64,000 nt of DNA, taken from assembly GCA_947501475.1 (NCBI GenBank), contig CANMWA010000014.1:62001-126000 (forward strand). The letters are read 5' to 3'. Positions within the stretch are counted from its first letter, which is position 1. Each line of letters starts with the position of its first letter. The notes beneath the pieces are model-generated. The model was not told the origin of the DNA, ran no database searches, and saw only the letters and a list, made by a program, of their open reading frames with translations. This DNA is from an uncultured Aquimarina sp. (lineage in GTDB: Bacteria > Bacteroidota > Bacteroidia > Flavobacteriales > Flavobacteriaceae). The position numbers and the translations under genes are program-made. Below are positions 27,480-37,185 of the stretch, piece by piece.

Positions 27480-28525
27480 TGCAAAAGACAATATTTCATA
27501 CATTGAAAACAGCAATTCTACTACTAACAGTTTTAAGCTTTTTTTCTTGTTCAAACGATGACGATTTAGGCGATTTAAGTGACACGATTTTTGTGCGTCA
27601 TAAAAATGCTGATATGCCTGCATATATTCATGGCAATGGTTCTGAAAAAGTATTCTTAATCACATTACACGGAGGTCCTGGATCTATAGGATTAGGGTTT
27701 CGCAGTAGAATTTTTAGGAATAAAATAGAAAAAGATTATGCTGTTGTATATTTTGATCAACGAGGTTCTGGAATGTCTCAAGGCAGTTATTCTGAAAATG
27801 GCATTAGTGTTGACATTATGGCTGAAGATGTTTTGGCTCTTGTAAAAGTGATAAAGCATAAATATGGGAGAGATTCTCGATTCTTCTTAATGGGGCATAG
27901 TTGGGGAGGAACCCTGGGTACTGCAACTTTATTGAAAGATCAAAGTGAATTTTTAGGTTGGATTGATATAGACGGTGTTCATGATTGGAAAGGATGGTAT
28001 CTTGAATATAGAGAGAATTTTGAGCGTGTGTCTGTCGAGCAAATTGAGTTAGGAAATAGTGTTGATTACTGGAAATCTGTCAATGATTTATTGCAAGATG
28101 TAAGTACTACGTTTAATCAACAAGATTTTTTTAGGTTGAATAATAAAGCATTTCAATCAGAAAAACAGCTTGTCGGCGATGGTGTAATTAATAAAGTGAG
28201 AAATGATAGCGATGTAATTTTTGAATATAACTGGCTTACTGCTTTGTGGAGTCGAGGAAATACCCTATCTATATTATTAGATCAAGGGCTTTTAGAAACT
28301 GTATCGTATACAAACAGACTTTCAGAAATTACAATCCCATCGTTAATACTTTGGGGGAAATACGATGTGGTAGTACCTCCATCATTTGCACAAGAGGCGT
28401 ATGATAATTTGGGTTCTAACGTAAAAGAACTAGTGATTTTTGAGAAATCAGGACACGAACCTATGTTTAGTGAAGCAGATAAGTTTGGAGAGGAACTCAT
28501 TAGGTTTATGGATCAAAATAAATAG
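27479..28525 (+). CDS. Alpha/beta hydrolase lipoprotein (proline iminopeptidase-like)
   Basis: 348 residues. Lipoprotein signal with lipobox FFSC near residue 24, then HGGPGSIGLG (oxyanion region HGGPG, typical of the proline iminopeptidase/S33 group), DQRGSGMSQG, nucleophile elbow GHSWGG (Ser141), late Asp in LILWGKYDVVVPP, and His in SGHEPMF. The complete triad predicts an active enzyme that cleaves small peptides or esters outside the cytoplasm. Coupled to the barrel gene upstream by TAATG. Last gene before repeat copy 3. Confidence 0.88.
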   Translation: MQKTIFHTLKTAILLLTVLSFFSCSNDDDLGDLSDTIFVRHKNADMPAYIHGNGSEKVFLITLHGGPGSIGLGFRSRIFRNKIEKDYAVVYFDQRGSGMSQGSYSENGISVDIMAEDVLALVKVIKHKYGRDSRFFLMGHSWGGTLGTATLLKDQSEFLGWIDIDGVHDWKGWYLEYRENFERVSVEQIELGNSVDYWKSVNDLLQDVSTTFNQQDFFRLNNKAFQSEKQLVGDGVINKVRNDSDVIFEYNWLTALWSRGNTLSILLDQGLLETVSYTNRLSEITIPSLILWGKYDVVVPPSFAQEAYDNLGSNVKELVIFEKSGHEPMFSEADKFGEELIRFMDQNK

Positions 28526-28561
28526 AATGATCATTTCATATACATTGTTACTAGGCTACTA

Positions 28562-28683
28562 TTCTTAAATCTAACAGAATGATATATATGGCCAATATTA
28601 TAATACTATAGCGCTAACATCGTGTCGTAGCATTCATCTAGATAGCCATAGATCGGTATTGAACCTAAAAACTATCATTATAG
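28562..28683 (+). repeat. Dispersed ~115-bp intergenic repeat, copy 3
   Basis: Blocks: AAATCTAACAGAATGAT, TATTATAATACTATAG, CGCTAACATCGTG, TCGTAGCATTC, TCTA-gatagcca-TAGA, CCTAAAAACTATCATTAT. It fills the space between two converging genes. Confidence 0.8.
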
Positions 28684-28714
28684 CTCGTTTTTTATTACTT
28701 AGTATAGGATACTA

Positions 28715-30748
28715 TTACGGTTTAGCTTTTTCCAATTGATCTTTGGATTCAAAAGAGATAATAAATTTGGTTCCGATACCTAATTCGCTTTCACAGTGAA
28801 TTTCGCCATGCATCGATTCGACATATTTTTTTACAATTGATAATCCCAACCCGATAGACGCTTCACCTTCTGTAGGCTGTGCACTAAGTCTTTGAAATCT
28901 ACCAAATAGTTTCTTTTGGTCCTCTTCACTAATCCCAGGTCCTTGATCTTCTACCAAAACATAAGTTCTTCTGTCATGAGATTTTACATGTAAAGCTACT
29001 TTACTTCCTCTTTCAGAAAATTTGATAGCATTAGAAACCAAATTTTCTAACACTTGGATCGTATAATTTTTATCCACTTCTACAAAGTGATTCCCTGGCT
29101 CTGATGTAGTGACTATTTCAATCTCTTTTCCTTCAGCCGTAAGACGAAAACATTTCACAACATACTTAACTAATTCTAATAAATCAATAACTTGATTCTT
29201 TAATTTGATCTGATTTGTCTCTAAAGCATGTATGTCTAAGATACGACCAATCAACTGTGAGAGACGATCAGCCGAGTTATCAATTTCTGTTAAATAAGAT
29301 TCTTGATCCTCTGTCAAGTCTAAAGATGTGATATCAATTAATTGTATTAGTAATCGTATATGACTCAATGGTGTTCTAAGATCGTGAGCAACTACATTGA
29401 CCAACATATCCTTCTCCCTGTTCAGGTCGACAAGTCTCTCGTTTTGAATAGCAACCTCCTTGGTTCGTTCCTTAACCTTCTTTTCAAGTTCTACATTTTG
29501 TTCTTGAATTAATCTTTCATTTTCTTTGGCTGCTAATAGTGTTTCTAATTGTGCGTCTTCTTTTTGTTTTTTGTACATATTTATACGATCACCTAGCGCA
29601 AATGAAAGCAGTAAAACTTCTAAAGCAGAGCCAATTTGCATTGCATTTATGTATGTCATCACAAAAATGATATTTATTGACTCAAGGATGGCAAAGAAAA
29701 TACCTACAATAAGAGCTCCCCATGCAAATAAGTAATATTTTGCAGGACGATATCCTTTTAACTTAAATCGAATACCTAAGATAAGAAAGAACACTGCCAT
29801 CAATAATAACCCTCCCTGTGCTAATTTCAGACCTTCAATTTTGAAACCTAGCAATACAAGAGCACATACCAAAATACCTATAACAAGAAACACCATAGAT
29901 CCTCTGTGCATTATAGAACCGGATTCTTTGGTATTTAAAAATTTTTGGGTAAATAAAGTCGCGGTAATCATCGTCAGTCCAGAACTGACCACTACTATTT
30001 GATTAATTATAGGGCTATTGGGCCAAAAGTATTCAAAGAAATAACCGAATACTGATGCCATAAACCAGGTAATACTAAATACATAAGCAATGTAGTAGAG
30101 ATATATTCGCTCTCTAGTTGAGAAATACAAAAAGAGATTATATAAAAAGATCAATAGCATAAACCCAAAATAGAGCCCTTGTAGAAAATCTAAATCATGC
30201 TCATATTCTAAAAAATTGGGTAGTGTTCCGACACGAAGGGGGAAAAACAAGGGTTGGTCACTCTTTACTCTAAGGTAAAAAGTTCTTGTACTATTAAGAT
30301 CATGATCAAGGGCAAATAGATAATTACCCACTTCAATTTCCCTGCTATCAAAAGGCAAATCATCGCCTGTATGTCTGGTAGAAATTAGTTTGTTTTCCTC
30401 ATCAAATTCATAAAGAGATATAGAATCAATGTAAGCCGAACCGACATTCAGATAAAAATTACCTCGTATGGTTTTGGTAACTTTAAATTTTAACCAGTAT
30501 GCCGAAGCTGTACTAGAAAAATTTATGGTTTCCTGAGAATTAGGTGTAAAATTTATATCGAGATCATTATTTATGATTTCTTCGATAGATAGCCCAAGAG
30601 AAGCATCCTCAAGATAATACGTTTGTTGTCCTATATCATGCAATTTTGTTGAATCATCTAGAAGAACCGATGTTTGACTAAATATAGTAAGAGAAGACAA
30701 TAATAAAACTGATAATAACCCTAAATAGTATTTGAAATTATTCGCCAT
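28715..30748 (-). CDS. 7TMR-DISM sensor histidine kinase
   Basis: 677 residues. A signal sequence is followed by a periplasmic 7TMR-DISMED2-like jelly roll (~30-180), seven membrane helices (~185-390), a coiled coil (~395-440), a DHp helix pair with H-box VVAHDLRTPLSHIRLL, and a HATPase_c domain with N-box NLVSNAIKFSERG, G1 VEDQGPGISEED and G2 SIGLGLSIVKKYVE. All kinase motifs are intact. No response regulator is adjacent, so its partner is elsewhere. The periplasmic fold suggests sensing of a carbohydrate-like ligand. Confidence 0.93.
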   Translation of the reverse strand: MANNFKYYLGLLSVLLLSSLTIFSQTSVLLDDSTKLHDIGQQTYYLEDASLGLSIEEIINNDLDINFTPNSQETINFSSTASAYWLKFKVTKTIRGNFYLNVGSAYIDSISLYEFDEENKLISTRHTGDDLPFDSREIEVGNYLFALDHDLNSTRTFYLRVKSDQPLFFPLRVGTLPNFLEYEHDLDFLQGLYFGFMLLIFLYNLFLYFSTRERIYLYYIAYVFSITWFMASVFGYFFEYFWPNSPIINQIVVVSSGLTMITATLFTQKFLNTKESGSIMHRGSMVFLVIGILVCALVLLGFKIEGLKLAQGGLLLMAVFFLILGIRFKLKGYRPAKYYLFAWGALIVGIFFAILESINIIFVMTYINAMQIGSALEVLLLSFALGDRINMYKKQKEDAQLETLLAAKENERLIQEQNVELEKKVKERTKEVAIQNERLVDLNREKDMLVNVVAHDLRTPLSHIRLLIQLIDITSLDLTEDQESYLTEIDNSADRLSQLIGRILDIHALETNQIKLKNQVIDLLELVKYVVKCFRLTAEGKEIEIVTTSEPGNHFVEVDKNYTIQVLENLVSNAIKFSERGSKVALHVKSHDRRTYVLVEDQGPGISEEDQKKLFGRFQRLSAQPTEGEASIGLGLSIVKKYVESMHGEIHCESELGIGTKFIISFESKDQLEKAKP

Positions 30749-30884
30749 TCTTAATTTTTAATACTTTGAGAAATAAATTTTTATTTAACATGGAAATTTT
30801 ATAAAATATACTAGCTTAATTTACTAAAATATTTATTGTAAGTAATAATTTAACTTGTAAGTTTATGAACCTTTTCACTAATAT

Positions 30885-31697
30885 ATGAACAAACTTGAAA
30901 TACTTAAGAAAAAAGCCAAAGGAATTGTACTTGGTGTTTCTGATACTCCACAGGGTCGTTATCAATTGCGTTACGAGTTCTACCAAAAATATGGAGATCC
31001 CTTTACTAAAGGAAACGAAGGACTTGGAAATTCTGAATTGGCATTTATTGAATGGGAAATTAGAAGAGGGACGCTCAATCCTATGAATGACCCTCATCCA
31101 GGAAGCCCATGGTGGAGAGAAGTCAATAGTCATTTTTTGTATGTAGCCACGCTGGCCCAATTAATCAAAGAATCTGGTGAGACGTTTCAGGATCTACCGG
31201 TTCCGGTTAGTTTTTGGCTTGATTATATCAATACACCCAATGAATGTTCTTGGTATCGTGCCCACAACTCAAGTATTATTTCTGGGTACCAAGTAGCTGA
31301 TAAATTGGCTTATAAAGAAAGTATTTATGAGCAATCCTTTATGAATATCGTACTCTATCGCTTACTGTTCGCACAATCAATGGTTGAAGGAGTAAGTTTT
31401 GGAATTTTAGGTAAACTATTTGCCAACCCTCGAGGATGTGCAGTTACTATAATAACTGGTGTAAAAGCTTTTTATCCTGACGATTACCCAATGACAAAAG
31501 AAGATATTAGGTATGTGACCCATCGTGCACGTACTTTCATGGGCTTCATTGAAGATATTTTTGATGAGCTTCTGATATTACCACATTTAAATAGATTATA
31601 TACCGAAGCCGCCAAATGGGACGACTTGCCGATAGTATTGAAGTTCGTTAAGAATAACAACCCCGTCTACCCTATTAATCAGAGTGAATTCGATTAA
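30885..31697 (+). CDS. Conserved protein of unknown function paired with a FAD oxidoreductase
   Basis: 270 residues, no signal peptide, mainly helical by composition. Notable segments are SELAFIEWEIRRGTLNPMND, PGSPWWREVNSHFLYVATLA, FWLDYINTPNECSWYRAHNS and RTFMGFIEDIFDELLILPHL. I do not recognise the family. It lies 61 nt upstream of the 745-residue oxidoreductase on the same strand, with no other partner, so the two are probably co-transcribed and functionally linked. The conserved-looking E/H/W residues would suit a substrate-binding partner, but nothing here fixes a reaction. Confidence 0.65.
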   Translation: MNKLEILKKKAKGIVLGVSDTPQGRYQLRYEFYQKYGDPFTKGNEGLGNSELAFIEWEIRRGTLNPMNDPHPGSPWWREVNSHFLYVATLAQLIKESGETFQDLPVPVSFWLDYINTPNECSWYRAHNSSIISGYQVADKLAYKESIYEQSFMNIVLYRLLFAQSMVEGVSFGILGKLFANPRGCAVTIITGVKAFYPDDYPMTKEDIRYVTHRARTFMGFIEDIFDELLILPHLNRLYTEAAKWDDLPIVLKFVKNNNPVYPINQSEFD

Positions 31698-31758
31698 GCA
31701 CATTTCAATAAAAAATTAACAACTAAGTAAATCTATACTCCTTAAAACCAACAAACCA

Positions 31759-33996
31759 ATGCAAAACAAAGAAGAGAACAAAAAGAAAATTGCCATACTA
31801 GGTAGCGGTATGTCATCACTTACAGCGGCTTATGAGCTTAGTTCCTACCAGAACTGGCAAGATCATTATGATATCACTATTTATCAAATGGGCTGGAGAC
31901 TTGGAGGCAAAACAGCCACGGGTAGAGGTCCAAACGAAAGGATTCAAGAACATGGTATTCATATCGCTCAGGGATGGTATGAAAATGCCTTCCGTCTGAT
32001 ACAGGACTCTTATAAAGAATGTGAAAAACATAATCTTATGCCCAATAGTCCTTTTAAATCATGGGAAGATGCTTTTGATCGCGAAGATACCACACTACTC
32101 ACCCACTTTGATCCTAAGACCAATCAATGGATCAAAAAGAATATTATTTTTCCATCTAATGAGTATATACCTGGTCAAGGTGGTCCCTTACCATTTTCTG
32201 CCATTGTTCACAAAGCAGTGGGGCTGATCCTTGAAATTTTGTTTGGTACAGATCCAAATAAGGATAATCTAGTGAATATGGCTTCTGGATCTGCTAAAGC
32301 GATTAAAACACCAGAACATCATCCGCTTTGGGCAAGTTTTAAATCTAAATTTGAAGCGTTTGTAAAAGACAAAGTTTTTAAGAATGAGGGCGAAAAGTTG
32401 TTGAATTACGTAGCTGAATTAGTTCAGAACCTAACCAATGAGAATCACGATCATGCACAGCGAAAAGATCATCACTCCCTGATCAAAGAACTGCTCGACT
32501 TACTTTCTAAATGGGTGGGCAATCTCATTGATTCTATAACAGAGCACAATGAGTATTTTTATTGGTTAGCCGTGTTTGTAGAATTCGGAATTGTGAATAT
32601 GAAAGGGACATTTGAAGACGTATATAACCCAGAAACTCATGAGTTGGATTATGAGCGGATCAATGATTTGGATTACCGCGAATGGCTCAAAAAACATGGT
32701 GCCAGTGAACGATTGTTGAGTTCTGCGATGGTTAGATTTTTGTATACCGGAACATTTCACAACCTAACAGGGCCTGATCAGCAAGGTAGTCTTGCTGCTG
32801 GGGTTGGGCTTCATTTTCTAACAAATTCTGCAGGCTACAAAGGATCTTTTGTATGGAAATTTAAAGCAGGAACTGCAGATACAATGATCACTCCAATATA
32901 TTTGACACTTAAAAATAGAGGGGTAAAATTCAAGTTCTTCCATAAAGTTGAACAGGTACACTACTCTGATTCTGGAGACATAGAAAAAGTATCTATGGCC
33001 GAACAGGTTACCTTAAAAAACGGCACCTACAACCCCACCTATACATTTAAGGGTCTCGATGTATGGCCTGGGGACCCGCTTTATGACCAAATAGAGGATC
33101 AACAAGCCAAGGCGCTTAAGGAAGGGCAATATGATCTTGAAGAATCCTGGTGTGGTTGGAAAAATGTAGGTCAGATTTCTTTAGAAAAGGGTAAAGATTT
33201 TGATTATGTGATTTTAGGAATTCCTATTGATGTTTTGGGTGGTGATCAAGGTATTTGCAAGGAGATTATTGATAAGAATGAAGCATGGCAGAACATGTAT
33301 AATCACGTTAAAAGTATCCCTACGATGTCTATGCAATTATGGATTAAACCTACGCTAAAAGAGTTAGGTATGAATTTACCAGATTGGGGTTTTCCCGAGG
33401 GGTCATTACCCAACTTAGTTACTTATGCTAATCCTCAGTATTCATTTATAGATATGTCACAGGTGATGCCCTATGAAGATTGGAAACAGGATAAACCTGG
33501 TGTTTTGATATACTATACAGGATCATTTTTGGATCCTGAAGTGATCCCTCCTTTCTCAGATGATAACTACCCTCACGAACAATTAGAACGTATTATGCGT
33601 GTTTCAGAACAATGGCTGAGAGATAAAATGGGTTGGTTTTTCCCGAATGCCACTACCTTGGAGTATCCTGAAGGAATGAAGTTGGATGTGATCCACGATT
33701 TTTCAAAAACTGCCAAAACTGACTATGGTAGACTAAAAACCCAATTTTTTCGAGCCAATGTAAACCCAACGGATAGATATACATTATCGCTTCCTGGGTC
33801 AAACAAATACCGCCTTAAAGCAAATGAGTCTGGCTTTGATAACCTTATCATCACCGGTGATTGGATTAATTTTGGTGTCAATGTGGGGTATTATGAGGGC
33901 GCTATCGTTTCTGGCCTTCAAGCGGGTCAGGTATTACGTGATAAACTTGGATTGTCAAGCGAAACAGAGATTTTTAGTGGGGTAACATTGAAGTAG
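31759..33996 (+). CDS. Large FAD-dependent amine-oxidase-like oxidoreductase
   Basis: 745 residues. The N-terminal Rossmann dinucleotide motif (KIAILGSGMSSLTAAYELS, G-x-G-x-x-S) is followed by WRLGGKTATGRG, the second FAD contact, and the C-terminal FAD segment NLIITGDWINFGVNVGYYEG AIVSG. That places it in the amine oxidase / phytoene desaturase superfamily. It is about 250 residues longer than typical members because of a helical insertion (~130-300). Such large members sit in lipid, carotenoid or terpenoid pathways in other phyla; I see no pathway genes here to decide. It ends before a strong bidirectional terminator. Confidence 0.85.
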   Translation: MQNKEENKKKIAILGSGMSSLTAAYELSSYQNWQDHYDITIYQMGWRLGGKTATGRGPNERIQEHGIHIAQGWYENAFRLIQDSYKECEKHNLMPNSPFKSWEDAFDREDTTLLTHFDPKTNQWIKKNIIFPSNEYIPGQGGPLPFSAIVHKAVGLILEILFGTDPNKDNLVNMASGSAKAIKTPEHHPLWASFKSKFEAFVKDKVFKNEGEKLLNYVAELVQNLTNENHDHAQRKDHHSLIKELLDLLSKWVGNLIDSITEHNEYFYWLAVFVEFGIVNMKGTFEDVYNPETHELDYERINDLDYREWLKKHGASERLLSSAMVRFLYTGTFHNLTGPDQQGSLAAGVGLHFLTNSAGYKGSFVWKFKAGTADTMITPIYLTLKNRGVKFKFFHKVEQVHYSDSGDIEKVSMAEQVTLKNGTYNPTYTFKGLDVWPGDPLYDQIEDQQAKALKEGQYDLEESWCGWKNVGQISLEKGKDFDYVILGIPIDVLGGDQGICKEIIDKNEAWQNMYNHVKSIPTMSMQLWIKPTLKELGMNLPDWGFPEGSLPNLVTYANPQYSFIDMSQVMPYEDWKQDKPGVLIYYTGSFLDPEVIPPFSDDNYPHEQLERIMRVSEQWLRDKMGWFFPNATTLEYPEGMKLDVIHDFSKTAKTDYGRLKTQFFRANVNPTDRYTLSLPGSNKYRLKANESGFDNLIITGDWINFGVNVGYYEGAIVSGLQAGQVLRDKLGLSSETEIFSGVTLK

Positions 33997-34021
33997 AAAG
34001 ATGTACCACATTTACAGTAAA

Positions 34022-34058
34022 AAAAAGAGTCGATTAAATTTTTTAATCGACTCTTTTT
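34022..34058. terminator. Bidirectional terminator
   Basis: A perfect 17-bp stem, AAAAAGAGTCGATTAAA (34022-34038) and its complement (34042-34058), with a 3-nt loop. A and T tails serve both converging genes, the oxidoreductase and the esterase. Confidence 0.92.
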
Positions 34059-34071
34059 ATATACCTACTTA

Positions 34072-36276
34072 TTATTTAATAATTAATTTTTTCGTAATAC
34101 CGTTGTCTCCTTCAGATTGGATTTTAACCACATACACTCCAGAGCTTAAAGATAAATTGCGAGCAGAGAAATTATTTACGCCAGAACTTAATCTGCCTTC
34201 GTATTTTCTTTGACCTAGTATAGTATAAATACTAACCATTATGTCTTTAGCATCCTTAGAGTTTATATGAAGTGTAAACTGGTCGCTAGTTGGGTTAGGT
34301 GTCATTATAATAGCGCCTATACCTTCATCTTCGTTACCAAGTAAAGATTCCTTACTATCTAATTGTGCAATAATTTCTTGAGCCGATAAAGATCCATTAC
34401 AAGATCCTTCATATATTTTCACATTAGAGAATATAGAGTTGTTTCCTGAACCGCTGTCATTATCATTTATAAATACTAACCTGTCCATAGACCCTGTATA
34501 GAAATTTCCGACAGGAATTACATAAGTAGTAGTACCCCCTGCATAGTTATCAAAATTAGTTACCCCATAATTTTGGGTACCATGTACTTTGAAATAACGT
34601 GACGATGTTAACGAATTGTCGTTCTCAAAACCTATGCCATGGATCTCTCCTTGTGATGTACTACTGAAATCAAATTCTATAACTGTATTTGCTGTTACAG
34701 TATATGCAAGAGCAATTTCTTTCCAGGTATTACTCTGCATTGATAATCCTGCTCCGCCGTTTACGATTGAGGTAGTACCTCCTCTATCTTGATTAGAGAA
34801 AGGGTTTATTTGAAAATCATTAAAACTTAGAGCAGTACAATCTGGATCTGGACCACCAGTATCATTTTGAATAGAAACAGCATCTATAGCAATATCACTT
34901 TGCCATCCACTGTTACCTGATCCTGTAACAACATTAAATCTAAGTTGTACGCTAGCATTACCGGCATATGCAGCAAGATCAACATCAGCTGCATTCCAGG
35001 TATTACCTTGTGCTCCATTTCTACTAAATACAGGTGTCCAAGCACCATCATTATCAGTCCTAGCCTCTACAGTTAAACTATTGATTGCACTACCAAACAT
35101 ATGATATTGGAACGTAAGTGTGGGTAGAGTTAAGCTACTAAAGTTAAGACAGGGTGAATTAAGGATTGCTCTTTTGTTAGGGAATCCACTACCGTTTCCA
35201 GAAGCTTCTACATATAGATAGAAATTACCATCAGCACCATTAGATGGTCCTGTTTGATTAGAAGGAGTACCTCCAGAATCTCTTGTCCAATCTATATCAT
35301 CTCCAGAAGTTGCATTTGACCAATCACCAAGATTAGTTTCAAAACTTTCACTGAATGGAAAAGAAGCCACATCTCCTGAACAAGTATTTGATGGAGGTGG
35401 CGGAGGTGGTGGAGAACCTATTTCTCCATCGATATCAAATCGAGAAAAGAAGTTCCAAATTTCTTGAGAAGTGTTTACATTTCCTCCATTCCAACTATGT
35501 GCTTTTCCTTGAACTCTAATAAATTCTGCGGTTACGCCATTATCACCATTATCCCAAATAGAACGTGTAGATCCGCCTCCTAATTGAATAACTTCTGGTG
35601 TAGCATCTCCATTGTTAGAAGCTGACCAGTATTCCATAACATCTTGTATTGGTTCATTAGATGCATTACCATTTATAGCAATAACACCATCATTAGTGCC
35701 TGTTATTTGTAATACAGCAGTTGGATGTTGTGGTTGACATTGCCCTCTGTCTATCCATATTCTTGTCATACTTCCTGCTACAGAAGCCACAGCCGCAATT
35801 CTTGGACTTAATTCACAAGCTAATCTATAGCTAAAAAACCCACCATTTGAAAAACCGGTTGCATAAATACGTTTAGTATTAATATTATATTCACTTTCTA
35901 TTTTATCAATTAAAGCGTTTGAAAATCCTAAATCATCTTCGTTACCTCCAAAATTATTGTTTATTGCCCAACCAGCAAGAAAACCTAAACCTTGAGGTGT
36001 AACGAATATAAATTGATTGTCTTCAGCTAATTGCTGAAAATTACTTTGGTTGTATTGTGTATTAATGTTGTTTGTAAAACCATGGTAATTTAAAATTAAC
36101 GGAGCAGGTTTATTAGCATCATAACTTGCTGGAATATAAAGCCTATATTGTCTTGTTTTTCCATCATGTTGTAATGTTGTATTAATAACCTGCTGTGCAT
36201 ACGTAGCGACAGTAGTTATAAATGTAATGACTAAAAGCCATAAAGATTTTTTGGTAAGCCTAAGTTGAGTTTTCAT
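34072..36276 (-). CDS. T9SS-exported esterase (PHB depolymerase / feruloyl-esterase-like) with MAM-like module
   Basis: 734 residues, multidomain exoenzyme. Signal peptide (1-27); CE1/PHB-depolymerase-like hydrolase (~35-285) with nucleophile elbow GFSNGG (Ser143), Asp196 in TGTNDGV and His260 in GKAHSWNGG; a seven-proline linker (~289-295); a MAM/concanavalin-like domain (~305-475, FETNLGDWSNATSGDDIDWT); a second beta-sandwich (~485-635); and a type A T9SS sorting tail (~655-734, MTPNPTSDQFTLHINSKDAK, ending LIIK). It is secreted to the cell surface or medium and probably de-esterifies plant or algal polymers or polyesters. Substrate is inferred from family only. Confidence 0.92.
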   Translation of the reverse strand: MKTQLRLTKKSLWLLVITFITTVATYAQQVINTTLQHDGKTRQYRLYIPASYDANKPAPLILNYHGFTNNINTQYNQSNFQQLAEDNQFIFVTPQGLGFLAGWAINNNFGGNEDDLGFSNALIDKIESEYNINTKRIYATGFSNGGFFSYRLACELSPRIAAVASVAGSMTRIWIDRGQCQPQHPTAVLQITGTNDGVIAINGNASNEPIQDVMEYWSASNNGDATPEVIQLGGGSTRSIWDNGDNGVTAEFIRVQGKAHSWNGGNVNTSQEIWNFFSRFDIDGEIGSPPPPPPPSNTCSGDVASFPFSESFETNLGDWSNATSGDDIDWTRDSGGTPSNQTGPSNGADGNFYLYVEASGNGSGFPNKRAILNSPCLNFSSLTLPTLTFQYHMFGSAINSLTVEARTDNDGAWTPVFSRNGAQGNTWNAADVDLAAYAGNASVQLRFNVVTGSGNSGWQSDIAIDAVSIQNDTGGPDPDCTALSFNDFQINPFSNQDRGGTTSIVNGGAGLSMQSNTWKEIALAYTVTANTVIEFDFSSTSQGEIHGIGFENDNSLTSSRYFKVHGTQNYGVTNFDNYAGGTTTYVIPVGNFYTGSMDRLVFINDNDSGSGNNSIFSNVKIYEGSCNGSLSAQEIIAQLDSKESLLGNEDEGIGAIIMTPNPTSDQFTLHINSKDAKDIMVSIYTILGQRKYEGRLSSGVNNFSARNLSLSSGVYVVKIQSEGDNGITKKLIIK

Positions 36277-36499
36277 TTTAATGATTTTAAGATTAATTAA
36301 TCTATCTAAAAAAATAAATAGAGGTTATAATGTTTAAAAAAAAACGAAATTCATAATTTACTATAATAATTTAACAGATTTATTAAATAAATATCAATTT
36401 TAAACATGATAAATTATAGAATTAATAAAAAACATTTACAAGGATTAGCCTAAAAACAAGACAATGTTTTATATCGATAGTAGTTTCGTTTCTAGGTAG

Positions 36500-36507
36500 T
36501 ATATTTG
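36500..36507 (+). promoter_or_regulatory. -7 box upstream of the half DEAD-box gene
   Basis: TATATTTG matches TAnnTTTG exactly, 41 nt before the ATG at 36549. The remaining ~220 bp of this intergenic region (36277-36499) show no feature. Confidence 0.5.
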
Positions 36508-36548
36508 CCTTATAATAGTGCACTAAACCTGTCATCTCTTTAATTCCT

Positions 36549-37160
36549 ATGCCTTTTAAAAAATTACATTCTGATATACAAGAGAAGTTAGAGTATCTTG
36601 AAATAATAACACCTACTCCATTTCAGAGTAAGAGCATTCCTGTAATAAAAAGTGGTACCAATGTCTTTTGCACAGCCCCAAAAGATAGCGGAAAAACGAC
36701 TACACTTATACTTACTACCTTACAAAAATTAAAATGCGAAGCAGTTGGAAATGCCCCAAGGGCTGTAGTTCTTGTAGAAAATAAGGAAAGAGCCATAGAA
36801 TTATATGATTCTTTTTTAGCATATACTAAACATAATTCGCTACGAGTTTATGTAGGATATGAACAGCTTCATGTTGATGTGCAAAAATCAGAAATCTTTA
36901 TGGGTATAGACATTTTTATTTCTACGCCTAAGTCAATGAATAAGTTGTTTTTGTTAAATGGAGTAAACACTGCTCAATTGCAGCTATTTAGTATAGACGA
37001 TGCAGAGTTTCTAGTTCAAAAATTAGCATATACTGCTCTAATGTCGATTACTCAAAGTATTAAAAAATGTCAGTATGTAATATACTCAGAAAAAATGCAC
37101 CCAAAACTAAAACGCTTTGAGTCCTTTTTTATGGAACACTCCAAGGTAGTCTCTACTTAG
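36549..37160 (+). CDS. Single-domain DEAD-box-like protein (RecA1 half only)
   Basis: 203 residues, about half a normal DEAD-box helicase. It keeps a Q-motif-like start (ITPTPFQSKSIPVI), a P-loop APKDSGKTTT (~43-52), and motif II as SIDDAEFL instead of V-D-E-A-D. The SAT motif is replaced by YSE and the second RecA domain is absent. Unwinding is therefore unlikely; ATP or RNA binding, possibly as a regulator of full-length helicases, is an inference. No decayed second half lies downstream: ThiE-like gene follows after 25 nt. So this looks like a genuine short family rather than a broken gene. Confidence 0.75.
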   Translation: MPFKKLHSDIQEKLEYLEIITPTPFQSKSIPVIKSGTNVFCTAPKDSGKTTTLILTTLQKLKCEAVGNAPRAVVLVENKERAIELYDSFLAYTKHNSLRVYVGYEQLHVDVQKSEIFMGIDIFISTPKSMNKLFLLNGVNTAQLQLFSIDDAEFLVQKLAYTALMSITQSIKKCQYVIYSEKMHPKLKRFESFFMEHSKVVST

Positions 37161-37185
37161 AAATCCCCTAACCAAAAACTAGGAC

